DNA from: Arion vulgaris
Taxonomy: Eukaryota > Mollusca > Gastropoda > Stylommatophora > Arionidae
Reading direction: 5' to 3'
Assembly: GCA_020796225.1 (NCBI GenBank)
Contig: CM036758.1
Location: forward strand, 73,846,366 to 73,910,365
DNA: 64,000 nucleotides
Positions 1 to 8,925 of this stretch are shown here, one piece after another. The number at the start of each line of letters is the position of its first letter. Within the stretch, counting starts at the first letter, position 1. The notes beneath the pieces were generated by a model that was not told the DNA's origin, did not search any database, and was given only the letters and a program-made list of their open reading frames with translations. Both the position numbers and the translations under genes were made by a program.

Positions 1-119
1 GGTATATAACGTGTACAACGTACAATCGCTCGTAGGCTCAGATCCTATATAAATCACACAGAGTGGTTAACAAGTGGTCGATATGGAGCGTTTGAATAAT
101 AATAATAATAATAATAATA
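1..119 (+). mobile_element. A-family retroposon, 3' fragment, with (AAT)n tail
   Basis: The first 94 bases match the 3' half of the A family: the block 'caacgtacaatcgctc', then 'cacagagtggttaacaagtg', then 'gtcgatatggagcg'. Other A copies end in (GAA)n; this one ends in an (AAT)n run. The window edge cuts the 5' half. Confidence 0.8.
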
Positions 120-280
120 TTGTTTATATCCATAATTTTAACCGTCTTTAGTTATCATCCTTTTTTTAAATAGACAATTCATACTTTCCCATTCTCCTAT
201 ATGTATCTATTACTTGCCATGTAGTTGCAAGCAGAGTTACATTGACTATATCTAAGAAATACAATACTGGACATAAAGTT

Positions 281-733
281 TGACTGATTGATTAATTGAT
301 TGATATGACCATCATCATTGCAATTCGGTTAGCAACCATGTGCTCTCCGATCTCTTTCTTACACTGAAAGATCTCAGCGGCAGTGCACAAACTCCGTACC
401 ACCGGGTAGGGTCACCGATGTCATTTTGAAGATGGTGAAGATATTTTTGTAGGAATGATATCTTATTATTTTTTCTAATGACAATTTGACCCCGGACTGT
501 ACCTTCCAGCCTGCTCTTCTCAATTTTCAACTGTCATTGGTTCTTTTAAGTGCTCAAATTGAACACAGGACCAACTTTTTATCGTCCGTCTCCGATAGGA
601 GTAGGACCTCGATCTCACCTACATTTAGATCCAGGGTCTCTAGACAAAATATTGCAATGGCTCCATTAGGGAGCGAACCGACTACCATTGGAACAAGAGA
701 CGAGCAACTAACTTCTATTCCACAGAGACCTCA
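281..733 (-). mobile_element. F-family SINE, near full length
   Basis: This reverse-strand copy of a 450-bp family is also seen at 31018-31478. Read on the minus strand it starts with a tRNA-like head near 733-660, with an A-box-like stretch around 'gaagttagttgctcgtc' and a B-box-like 'cggttcgctccc'. A body follows with 'tcgtccgtctccgatagg' on the plus strand, and it ends in (TTGA)-type repeats at 281-303. No coding potential is evident; two overlapping short frames are incidental. Confidence 0.8.
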
Positions 734-734
734 T

Positions 735-1080
735 GCACTGTGAACGTGTTAGCACTGTGAACGTGTTAGCACTGTGGACGTGTTAGCACTGTGAACGTGT
801 TAGCACTGTGAACGTGTTAGCACTGTGAACGTGTTAGCACTGTGAACGTGTTAGCACTGTGAACGTGTTAGCACTGTGAAGGTGTTAGCACTGTGAACGT
901 GACTGTGAAAGTGTTAGCATTGTAAACGTGTTAGCACTGTGAACATATTAGCACTGTAAAAGTGTTGGCACTGTAAAAGTGTTAGCACTGTGAAAGTGTT
1001 AGCACTGTGAAATTGTTAGTACTGTGAAAGTGTTAGCATTGTGAAAGTGTTAGTACTGTGTACGTGTTAGCACTGTGAAA
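735..1080. repeat. 17-bp minisatellite, about 20 copies
   Basis: The unit is 'gcactgtgaacgtgtta'. The first ten copies are nearly identical, then copies drift (gtgaaagtg, gtaaaagtg), as expected when recent expansion occurs at one end. The array starts exactly where the F SINE ends. Confidence 0.95.
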
Positions 1081-1524
1081 TGTGATAACACTTCTCTAAA
1101 TGATATAATTGGGCGCTTGTAGATTACCGTTTTCATTTCACTTGAAAATTAAACATAATGAGTGCCCACTTACAGGACACTGACCACAGCAATTATTTTG
1201 AAATCTTTACAAGTTTCTGACCCATTATATTTAATCGCGTATATATATTAAACAATGAATAAACAATCAATACGATCATTAGAAGCCACAGAGATATGGT
1301 ATTTCAGAAGAATGCTGAAAATTCCATGGGCAGTGAAGAAAACAAATGATGATGTTTTAAATCAGGCATGCACACAAAGAGAGAGAGCCGCTGTAGCGTA
1401 GTTGTTAGTGAACTCGCTTCGCAAAGGCTGGTGGTCTGGGTTCAGCTCCCGCAATGAGTGGAATTTTTCCCGACCGCGACGGCTCAGCCTCAACTGGGTA
1501 CCAGACATGCTCTGGGAAAGTAAA

Positions 1525-1549
1525 GGGGCCATCTATAAATTATGTCAAC
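1525..1549 (+). repeat. left terminal inverted repeat
   Basis: It starts 'ggggccatctataaatt' and is the reverse complement of 3785-3809 apart from one T/C difference at its tenth base. It sits directly after AAA of the SINE target. Confidence 0.93.
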
Positions 1550-1941
1550 AAAATAGGGGGAGGGGTATGGACAAGTTTGACAATTGTTGACATGGGGGAG
1601 GGGGGGAGGCAAGATAAATTGACGTCAACGATGTCATTTTTATTTTAACCGGATTGAGCTCTTTCCAAGGAAGTTATAGTCTTTTGGCATCAATGCATCA
1701 TATTATTATGTGTTTATCTTCAATGTAGACTGCTGACAGATTAACCACATATGGTATTAATCTGAATATGTTTAACGGATGACTGCATGGTCTTCTATTA
1801 TTAATAATGCTATTATATATTTAATAGAAGTCCATGGAATGCTGACACTATAAATTCACATACTGCTCTAAGCCACAGACAGATTACTGAGTCTATGAAA
1901 CTTGAGAGCTCTTTAATATAAGACATGTGTAAGATTTTACT

Positions 1942-3222
1942 ATGTATGATACTAAGAGTATGTATGCTATGCCTATATATAATGATGCACACTCAAAGCA
2001 CATTGATGGAAGATTTTGTACGGCTACTCTGAATCACCTTGAAGAAGTTGCCTCTATGTTGGGACCGGGAGAAGTATGCTTCATCAGCCAAGATGACAAA
2101 GCCAGAGTCCCTATTGGATTGACAGCAGCTAACAAGCAGGTCCTCTTTAATGCATGTCGAATACGCGTAACCTTGCCAGACCATGACTGGGTTGTAGCAG
2201 CCAAACACAAACTCATCCCATCTGTTTATGCTGGCATTGAAATCCAAAAAGATGGTTTGGGCAAATCTGAAGCTGTAACTTATTCAGGCCCTACATACAT
2301 AGCCATTAGGTCAGGCAAGCATTGCTCATCGTCAGCATATGCTCATGGGCTGGACTATGAAAGGCTGCTTGAATTGGACGAGTTTGACATTATAACTAAA
2401 GATAAAAGCAACAAGTTGGTCAAACCTGTTCTCATGTTGTCTGTTGATGGTGGACCGGATGAAAATCCAAGGTATCAAAAAGTCATCGATGTGGCAATTC
2501 ATCATTTTCTGAAGCAGAACCTTGATGCATTGTTCGTTGCAACGAATGCACCTGGCAGAAGTGCATTTAATCGAGTAGAAAGGCGGATGGCTCCTTTGAG
2601 CCGAGAACTGTCAGGCCTAATTCTGCCACATGAGCATTTTGGAAGCCACCTTGACTCACAAGGTAGAACAATTGATGAGGAATTGGAAAAATCAAATTTC
2701 AAATATGCTGGTGAAACATTATCAGAAGTGTGGACACAAGTCACTCTGGACAATTTTCCAACAGTCGCAGAGTATATTGTGCCTGAAGTGTCTGAACTTG
2801 AGACAGAAAGTTTGCTAACTAAAGATCAAGATTGGTACAAAAACCATGTAAGAACAAGTCAATACTGTTTGAAAATTGTGAAATGCCATAATGAAAATTG
2901 TTGCCAGCCAATTCGAAGCTCATATTTTGATATTGTTGCCGATAGATTCCTTCCACCACCAATTCCAGTCTGCCAGACTACTGGAGGCCTTAAAGCACCT
3001 GATGCATCTGAGAGCGACTTGCACATATTTCCTTCTCTTTTCTTCAACCAGTCTTTGAAACTTGATAACATGTTACCTCGATCTGCAAAGACATTCAAAA
3101 TTCGTCCATATGATCTATATTGTCTTTCCATTCAGTCGTCGTTGGTTGAACGAATTTGCAAAATCTGTCACCTCTATGTTGCTTCACAAGTCATGTTGAA
3201 GAAGCATGTTCAACTGCACTGA
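1942..3222 (+). CDS. DDE-like transposase (VDGGPDENPRY family)
   Basis: This 426-residue frame lies inside the TIR-bounded element and is its only substantial gene. The block ISQDDKARVPIG (about residues 48-59), SVDGGPDENPRY (167-178) and NRVERRM (210-216) look like the three acidic positions of an RNase H-fold transposase: D51 or D52, D169 and E213. A Cys-rich segment (CHNENCC, near 315-325) follows, and the C-terminus is a C2H2 finger: C406, C409, H422, H426. Similar proteins with the VDGGPDENPR signature are, to my knowledge, widespread as uncharacterised proteins in invertebrates and some fungi; I recall this rather than searched it. The chosen ATG follows an in-frame TAA at 1930; an upstream exon could be missing because relatives seem longer. 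The stop at 3222 looks premature, since a second frame carries the expected tail. Expected role: nuclear DNA cleavage and strand transfer at the element ends. Confidence 0.8.
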   Translation: MYDTKSMYAMPIYNDAHSKHIDGRFCTATLNHLEEVASMLGPGEVCFISQDDKARVPIGLTAANKQVLFNACRIRVTLPDHDWVVAAKHKLIPSVYAGIEIQKDGLGKSEAVTYSGPTYIAIRSGKHCSSSAYAHGLDYERLLELDEFDIITKDKSNKLVKPVLMLSVDGGPDENPRYQKVIDVAIHHFLKQNLDALFVATNAPGRSAFNRVERRMAPLSRELSGLILPHEHFGSHLDSQGRTIDEELEKSNFKYAGETLSEVWTQVTLDNFPTVAEYIVPEVSELETESLLTKDQDWYKNHVRTSQYCLKIVKCHNENCCQPIRSSYFDIVADRFLPPPIPVCQTTGGLKAPDASESDLHIFPSLFFNQSLKLDNMLPRSAKTFKIRPYDLYCLSIQSSLVERICKICHLYVASQVMLKKHVQLH

Positions 3223-3230
3223 CAACGTGA

Positions 3231-3491
3231 TCTTGGACCTGGCAATTAGCACATGCACCTCCTCAACCACAACGTATTCGGCCAGTGCAAGTGGCTGCAA
3301 AAAGGCACATAGAACTGATGGCATTTATTGCTCATAGAGAGATGTTAAGCGCAGAATGGTTAGACGAAGATGATGTAGACTTGTCTGATATGTTGGTTCC
3401 AGAAGGTGACATCAATGATAAATCAGCGACAATGCCCATTGTAACAATAGAGGAACATTTGGCTTCTCCGTGGGAAGATGATAGAAGATAG
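3231..3491 (+). pseudogene. transposase C-terminal continuation, frameshifted
   Basis: From 3231 a different frame is open and reads APPQPQRIRPVQVAAKRHIE, then EWLDEDDVDLSD, ending at 3491. I recall the RPxxVAA..R and EWLDEED-like pattern as the tail of related transposases. It is separated from the main frame by the TGA at 3220-3222 and a second TGA at 3228-3230. A frameshift or small indel near 3220-3230 is the simplest explanation; an unrecognised intron is the alternative. Confidence 0.65.
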
Positions 3492-3784
3492 AAAAATTTG
3501 AAAAACTGACGGTAAAATAGGCCTATAAAGTAGTCTGTTTATAAATTCAAAGTTTAGTCAATTTGAAATATGTTAAACAATGTAAAAAGTGTAATATAAT
3601 TAATTAATAATTTGTGTAGACCTTTAATTTTATTTCTGCATTAATATTTAAGTACTAAGCGAGTCGTATCAAATACGGTTCGTCTGTTGGGGGTAAATAT
3701 TTGTTGACATAATTTTATTAGGGGTCGCTGGAAGTTTGACAGTTGTTGACAAGGGGAGGGGGGGTCAAATATTGCCTAAAAGTT

Positions 3785-3809
3785 GTTGACATAATTTATG
3801 GATGGCCCC
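3785..3809 (-). repeat. right terminal inverted repeat
   Basis: It is the inverted partner of 1525-1549, ending '...ggatggcccc' and followed by the AAA duplication and the resumed SINE sequence 'ggcggccgg'. Confidence 0.93.
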
Positions 3810-4329
3810 AAAGGCGGCCGGCGTGATGCTGATCACATCACCCATCGTGTGCCGACGGTCAATGATACAGGCCTAACACTGTATTGACCACGAGGTATGA
3901 AAGGGTTCCTTTTTATGCACACAAAGAGAAACCGTATCAAAAGAATAAGAATCAGACAATCAAGGTTCTTCTGGCATATAAAACAAAGAGAAGGTTTAGA
4001 ACATTTGGTAACAACAGGTAAAATTGAGATGGGAGATCGTGAAAACAGAGGAGAAGATGTTGGATGATCTAACATTGTGGTTGGACAAATGGTCGACGTC
4101 AGAACTGATTAATTACACCAAGGAGAGAGAGAATTGCGGAGAGACATGATCGTTTACGACAGCAGGCGTGACTCTTGATGCATTGTATCTACTTTAAATG
4201 CGAAAATTCGTGAACGTTCATTTCTATGCAACACAGCCTTAGAGTTTTGAAATTTTGTGTTTGGTGTACATTTTGTATTGTTTCCATGTCATTTTTTTAA
4301 AACTAACTTTTTACTAATTTTCTAAGTCA

Positions 4330-4592
4330 TAACCGCCCGAGTGGGTACCGGGGCCCACTTTTGGGGTGTAAAGAATAGAACCACTGTTACCTGCCACACA
4401 TGTCGTAAGAGGCGACTAAGGAGGTTTTGCTGAAATCGGATGCACCTGTCCTAAACGTGTAGAAGTCTCTCTGCGTTTAGGGGCCTACCAAACCAATGTG
4501 CAACGTATACACGATCTTGGCGAAGATCAAACATATCACAAAGAGTGATTACAATTGGTCGTAAAGAACGAACGCAAAGAAGAAGAAGACGA
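4330..4592 (+). mobile_element. B-family retroposon, full length
   Basis: It runs from the 'ccgcccgagtgggtaccggg' end to a (GAA)n tail near 4578-4592. It shares with family A the blocks 'tgtcgtaagaggcgact', 'aaatcggatg' and 'atcacaaagagtg'. The 297 bases to 4889 hold no recognisable feature. Confidence 0.85.
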
Positions 4593-4897
4593 TAATCTTT
4601 CAAAATGGTTATACAAATTTTACATTAATATGAAAACAACGAAAATATTTTCAAGACCCCCATACTACAGTGCCCCCCTTAATAGAAAATATAAGCTTTT
4701 TGTCCTTAAGGCTTGCAGTCGTGTTAGTTATGAATGTTCTGTCTTTGTTACTGTCATGTTTTAGTCAAAGCAAAGTAATTATGGGCATAATAATCTTGAG
4801 AAGGTAACTACACCACATGTCTTCATTGAACAGGCTCGACAACTGTGTTGAAAGTCATAATTTTCTTTTTGTTTACCTAAACAGAATTCTGTCCAGC

Positions 4898-5062
4898 AAG
4901 TGGCGGCTCGTCGATAAGGGCCACTGGGGCCAAGCCTCACCAAAAATAATGTATAACGTGTATTTATTATTTTATAAATAAAAATATAGCAACCAAAAAC
5001 CATGATTTATCCGGAAACAAATGTCTGGCCCCACCAAAAAAAATGATCACGAGCCGCCACTG
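4898..5062 (+). mobile_element. C-family MITE (hAT type)
   Basis: The ends are inverted: 'agtggcggctcg' on the left and 'cgagccgccactg' on the right. The 8-bp duplication 'tgtccagc' is at 4890-4897 and 5063-5070. CAGTG-type ends with an 8-bp duplication fit hAT elements. No coding capacity. Confidence 0.92.
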
Positions 5063-5104
5063 TGTCCAGCAATTCATTTATCATTTGTTAGCAGTATTTA
5101 GTAT

Positions 5105-5340
5105 CTTCTTTATCTTTGAACACTCCATATCGACCACTTGTTAAACCACTCTTTGTGAATTGTATGTGATCTGAAGCTAAGAGCAATTGTACATTGTGCC
5201 AAGTATGCGCCTACAAGTAAACCAGCACATCCGATTTCTGCGACGCTTTTTATTTACTAGGTAGCTTCCTTAGATCCGTACTGTAGGTCGCAGTGTTATA
5301 ATTCTTTGTTCCCCTTGTGAGTCCCGGAAACACACGGGCT
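5105..5340 (-). mobile_element. A-family retroposon with 11-bp TSD
   Basis: This reverse copy of the family is flanked by 'gtatttagtat' at 5094-5104 and 5341-5351. The tail side on the left is a degraded (GAA)n, 'cttctttatctt'. The exact variable-length duplication supports retroposition rather than DNA transposition. Confidence 0.9.
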
Positions 5341-5554
5341 GTATTTAGTATATCATACATACAACTTCAAAGCAAAGGGAACGAATGTTGTCACTTTGAA
5401 CTCCACGTAGTTCACGTATGAAGGATATTTATTGAGCCTACATGTGACGTAATCTGAAACTAAATAGTTGCCGAGCTATCATATTTGTGTAATTTCTTAA
5501 GCTTGAAAAGACATATTGCCTTAATATTATTCCTAATGCTTGCCTCTGTCTTCA

Positions 5555-5725
5555 AAAGTCCACGTTTCGCTTCCTGTGTGGATATATTGGAATAGTTTTT
5601 CAGAGATCCTTGATTATGTGAGATCAAGTTCCTAGTCCTATCAAAGACGAACAAGTAAGACGTTGGTTCCATGCTCAAGTTAATCAATTAACAGAGCCCT
5701 TGAAAGTTGACAAACAATATGGGTA
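5555..5725 (+). mobile_element. F-family SINE, internal fragment
   Basis: It matches the F body 'gagttcaagttcctagtcct' followed by the 'gagacggacgata' region, in diverged form ('caaagacgaacaagtaag'). Head and tail are missing. The 215 bases before it hold nothing recognisable. Confidence 0.65.
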
Positions 5726-6007
5726 GCATGCAAAGACGTTGCCTGTGAAAGTTCATTAAAAAGCTTAAAATGAAAAGCTTACCAAATGTTCTTAGCTTTA
5801 GGTAGGCATCTCATTTCACATATAGTTATATTTTGCGAATAATTTTACCTCGTAGTAAATGTTTGTCTCTGGTAGATAACACAAAGTAGGCCTTACAATA
5901 TTGTTCATCATCTGTTGATTGGCTGTCAGTGAGATGACGTAATCAATAGATTCCTGCGCGGGATACTCCATCTGCGATGGCATGACACTACTACAAACAG
6001 GGAACTC

Positions 6008-6275
6008 TGGGGTAGAACAGAACAATGGCTGGTGGAACAAGAGATAAGGAGCAGAAGGTGGCGATGGATAGGACGCACACTCATCATCACAAGACAGGCT
6101 CTCTGATGGAAACCCCAGGGCAATAGAGGTAGGGAGACCTGGAGACGGGAGCTGGAGAAGGAATAAAAAAAATGAGGAGAAAGTGGAGAGATCTGGAAAG
6201 GATGGCCTTGGATAGGCGGGCTTGGATGGCCTTGGTTGCAGACCTATGGGCGAAGGTGAAGAAGAAGAGATGACG
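6008..6275 (+). mobile_element. LINE R, C-terminal RT fragment
   Basis: The forward translation reads [18 protein letters not shown], then [10 protein letters not shown], a stop, then WKPQGNRGRETWRRELEKE and more stops. The order (R)WIGHTLR...W.P.G.R.RGRP..TWRR is typical of the region after the reverse transcriptase in invertebrate LINEs. Two or more stops show it is dead. A copy of 'gatgacgtcat' occurs near the right edge. Confidence 0.75.
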
Positions 6276-6949
6276 TCATGCTAAACTGCGTATTTATTAA
6301 CTAATATATAATGTATACCCATTGAAAGTTTATGAAGCGGGCACAAAAGCCCGTTCTAGAAATCTCGTTTTGCTCTGAAGCTGTGAGGCAAATAGAAAAA
6401 CGACAAGGCGCATAGAGAGGCTCGCTTCAGGTGTCTCCTTCTCCGACCTGACTCTGAAATGCAAAACAGGATTAGCGAATAGTTAGATTGAAATATAATA
6501 TGCTCCGCTACATATCCCTCCCTTCCATTCTTTCCTTTAACTATACGTAATACACCACATTACTGTCGATTATTTGAAATATAATCTCACTGAAATGCAA
6601 TTAAATCAAAACAATAACGTGATACAAAAGAAACTATTGACATTGCATGTTATTATTCAATTGCTTGAACAGTCTAAGCAATTACAAAATCTCTATGAAG
6701 CAAGTCAAACTTCGTAGATGCAAGCGTGCTTATTCTAACGTAGACATGAATATTACAATAGACTAGTAATGAAACTCTTTCATTACTAAATTGTGTTTTT
6801 TTTTATCATAGACCCCAATTCAACAATTGCTAGAAAGAAATATCTTAGGACCATGAAATGAGATGTATTCATATTTGATCAAATGAGTTGTGCAATTTAA
6901 AGTGTATTAGTTATTTTGGAAACCAACGAAGCTCACGTACATGCGTGTG
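6276..6949. other. no gene; two short S-LINE tail fragments
   Basis: The only recognisable pieces are about 6345-6400 ('agcccgttctagaaatctc' then 'gctgtgaggcaaa') and about 6435-6475 ('ccgacctgactctgaaatg'), which match two parts of the 3' tail of LINE S. The rest is AT-rich with no supported feature. Confidence 0.6.
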
Positions 6950-7309
6950 TGCATACACGCACATATACAAACAAGCACACAAACACGCGCGCACACATAT
7001 CCCACACGCATGCGCGCAAAGAGATAGACAGATATACAGACATATATGCATAAAGCCACACGTACAAACAAAACACACACTTACACACACACATATATAC
7101 ACAGATGCACACAATGAGAGATACACACCGAAACATCTATGCATGTACCGATGTTAGTCTACGAATGTATGCATACACACACACACACACTCACACGAAA
7201 CAATACACCAGAATGCAAAATGATATATGCATACCTAAACACACACACATACGCGTATACTTACACACAAACAAACAAAAATGTACTCACACACACACAC
7301 ATAGAAGCG

Positions 7310-7343
<34 letters not shown>
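6950..7343. repeat. degenerate (CA)n / (TA)n microsatellite region
   Basis: This long stretch is rich in CACACA and CATATA, with interspersed ACACGC, ending in a pure (TA) run at about 7314-7341. His/Thr- or Cys/Val-rich open frames here follow from the dinucleotide repeat and are not genes. Confidence 0.9.
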
Positions 7344-7346
<3 letters not shown>

Positions 7347-7362
7347 CATGAATTTACTTTAT

Positions 7363-7921
7363 TGGTAATGTTACTGGCAGAACGTATGGGTGTGAAGCAT
7401 GGGCATTTGGTAAAGCAGTGGGAAAACATATATATGCTTTTGTATATAAGTGTTACAGAAGAGTCCTTTGTATATCTTGGACAGAGAAGAGAACAAATAG
7501 ATCTATCCAGAAAGAACTCAAAATCAAAGAAAACTGGCTGTTGCTACAAATAAGAAACAGAAAATTGAGATATTTTGGACATATAAAAAGACATGAAGGG
7601 CTGGAGAAGACCATCATGGAAGGAGGCATACCGGTAAAGAGAAGAAGAGGAAGACCACGGAGAAGATGGATTCAGGATGTAACTGATGGTTTGAACATGA
7701 TGGCTGCAGAGGCAGGACATCTGGCCTATGAGAGAGAAAATTCTTGAGGACTGTTGTGGTGACAAAGTTCTGCTCATGACTCAGGAATTAACAATAAATA
7801 TGGAGACCGCAGTAAAACTATGTAGAACGGCAAAACACGTAATAACAAAATACTGTAGTTTTACAAAACACAAAAATACAATTCTCAGGACTAGCTGTTT
7901 GATGATTATGATGATGATTAC
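7363..7921 (+). mobile_element. LINE P, C-terminal RT fragment
   Basis: The translation shows YKCYRRVLCISWTEKRTNRS, then ELKIKENWLLLQIRNRKLRY, FGHIKRHEGLEKTI and RRGRPRRRWIQDVTDGLN, the standard C-terminal domain of this LINE. Reading starts mid-protein. The 3' end has the family tail 'ctgtttgatgattatgatg'. About 97 bases (7787-7883) look inserted, flanked by 'ctcagga' at 7780-7786 and 7884-7890; their right part matches the PLE 3' end ('ctgtagttttacaaaacac'). Confidence 0.8.
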
Positions 7922-8261
7922 TGGCAGAAGAACAAAGAAGACACCCTTTAAAGTTTCATGTCTCCTTTGTGTAGAAGAAGCAACTCTCTAACAGCGTAAC
8001 AACTTTGGCAACAACTGTTTATTGCATTTTGTATTTATTTTATTACTTACTAACATTGCTATAAAACTTAATTACAGCATTGCTATTGCAACGCCTTTAT
8101 CTATTCATTGGATGTTTTATTGTGATATTTTATTATATTTCATTAAGTATCTTTATGACATAATATTTAGTCATATGATGTATTATATTAATGTGATATC
8201 TTGTATTACTAATGTGATATCTTGTATTACTAATGTGATATTCTTGACAACGTATTCATTG
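7922..8261. other. AT-rich stretch with short tandem repeat
   Basis: No gene is visible. A 20-bp unit 'aatgtgatatcttgtattac' is repeated about 2.5 times at 8190-8245. Confidence 0.7.
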
Positions 8262-8269
8262 CTTTATAG

Positions 8270-8822
8270 CAGCGTTTTCCCAAGTGGGCGGTACCACCCC
8301 TAAGTGGGCGTTGAAGCGTTCTAGGGGGGCGATAGTGATTCAGAAGAATTTGGGGGGTGTTCATGCGATTAGGGGTCGGTGGCTACTTAAAGAAGAATTT
8401 AATAATACATTTATTAAAATAAAATATTTTCCTTATTTTACGATTGAATAACCATTTACAATTTGAATTCTGCATTTTAATTCATTTTATGCCCGTCTTT
8501 CACGATTCATTTTTTCATCAATTTTCTATTTCATATATATATATATATGGCCGTTTCGTCTTTACAAACGGTCAATTGGCAAGTCTTTTACTGTGACAGC
8601 TTCTGAGTTTTCGCTTTTCTCTCTTGTATATTTCATGCTTTTAATCATTTGAAAATTGACCATGTATTACAGAAATATATATATCAATTTTCTATGTCGA
8701 AGAGAAAATAGAGCATGTATATATATGGGGGCGTTGGTAAACTGTTATAATGTGAAGGAGAGCGTTACAAAGTTTATGTTGTGCAAAGTGGGTGGTGGGC
8801 CGAAAACGTTTGAGAATCTATG
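8270..8822 (+). mobile_element. J-family MITE (hAT type), contains K
   Basis: The 8-bp duplication 'ctttatag' flanks it at 8262-8269 and 8823-8830. The ends are related inverted repeats ('cagcgttttcccaagtgggc' and, read inward from the right, 'catagattctcaaacg'). The copy at 20889-21339 is collinear in reverse orientation but lacks the 94-bp K insertion found here. Confidence 0.9.
8535..8628 (-). mobile_element. K element, single-unit form, inside J
   Basis: It is absent from the other J copy. It is flanked by 'tatttcat' at 8527-8534 and 8629-8636. It consists of an (AT)n run plus one copy of the motif 'caattggcaagtctttta'. Read in reverse it matches the two edges and one repeat unit of the K locus at 42599-42904. 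Confidence 0.82.
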
Positions 8823-8925
8823 CTTTATAGTGATTCATAGAGCTAGATTTAACATACAAATATTTTTAATATCATAGAGGCATGTTTTATGGAAGTGAAA
8901 GCAAGGGTAGACCAAGATGACAGGA

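Larger units (their letters stand above)
1525..3809 (+). mobile_element. DNA transposon, 2285 bp, with 25-bp TIRs
   Basis: The ends at 1525-1549 and 3785-3809 are inverted repeats matching at 24 of 25 positions and starting GGGGCCAT. The empty site is known from other Q copies: 'gggaaagtaaaggcggcc'. Comparison gives a 3-bp duplication AAA (1522-1524 and 3810-3812). It encodes one large transposase-like frame at 1942-3222 with a broken continuation to 3491. G-rich subterminal blocks occur at both ends in direct orientation (1573-1607 and 3732-3764). I do not assign it to a named superfamily. Confidence 0.92.
1383..3914 (+). mobile_element. SINE Q, tRNA-derived, split by a DNA transposon
   Basis: The SINE parts are 1383-1524 and 3810-3914. 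The head has an A-box-like 'tagcgtagttgttagtg' and a B-box-like 'gggttcagctccc', as in tRNA-derived SINEs. The body 'gggaaagtaaa' + 'ggcggccggcgtgatg' is continuous in the copies at 32690-32938 and 38375-38555. The 3' end is a short T-run at 3910-3914. A 15-bp duplication of LINE O flanks it. Confidence 0.9.
1248..4180 (+). mobile_element. LINE O, C-terminal fragment, split by SINE Q
   Basis: The two halves, about 1248-1382 and 3915-4180, together match the continuous copy at 22035-22437, whose protein ends in WRDMIAYAGRHGT. The left half reads like NKQSIRSLEAT...KIPWAVKKTND; the right half continues with RIKRIRIRQSRF and ends in a degraded WRDMIVYDSRRDS. The 15-bp sequence 'atgcacacaaagaga' occurs at 1368-1382 and again at 3915-3929, so the interruption is a target-primed insertion of the SINE. 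The fragment has stops and frameshifts and is inactive. Confidence 0.9.

Noticed and set aside
1993..2247. Minus-strand frames opposite the transposase
   Set aside because: Antisense shadows of the transposase gene with no motif of their own.
6888..7157. His/Arg-rich 89-codon frame
   Set aside because: It lies in (CA)n repeats; the antisense frame is equally open.
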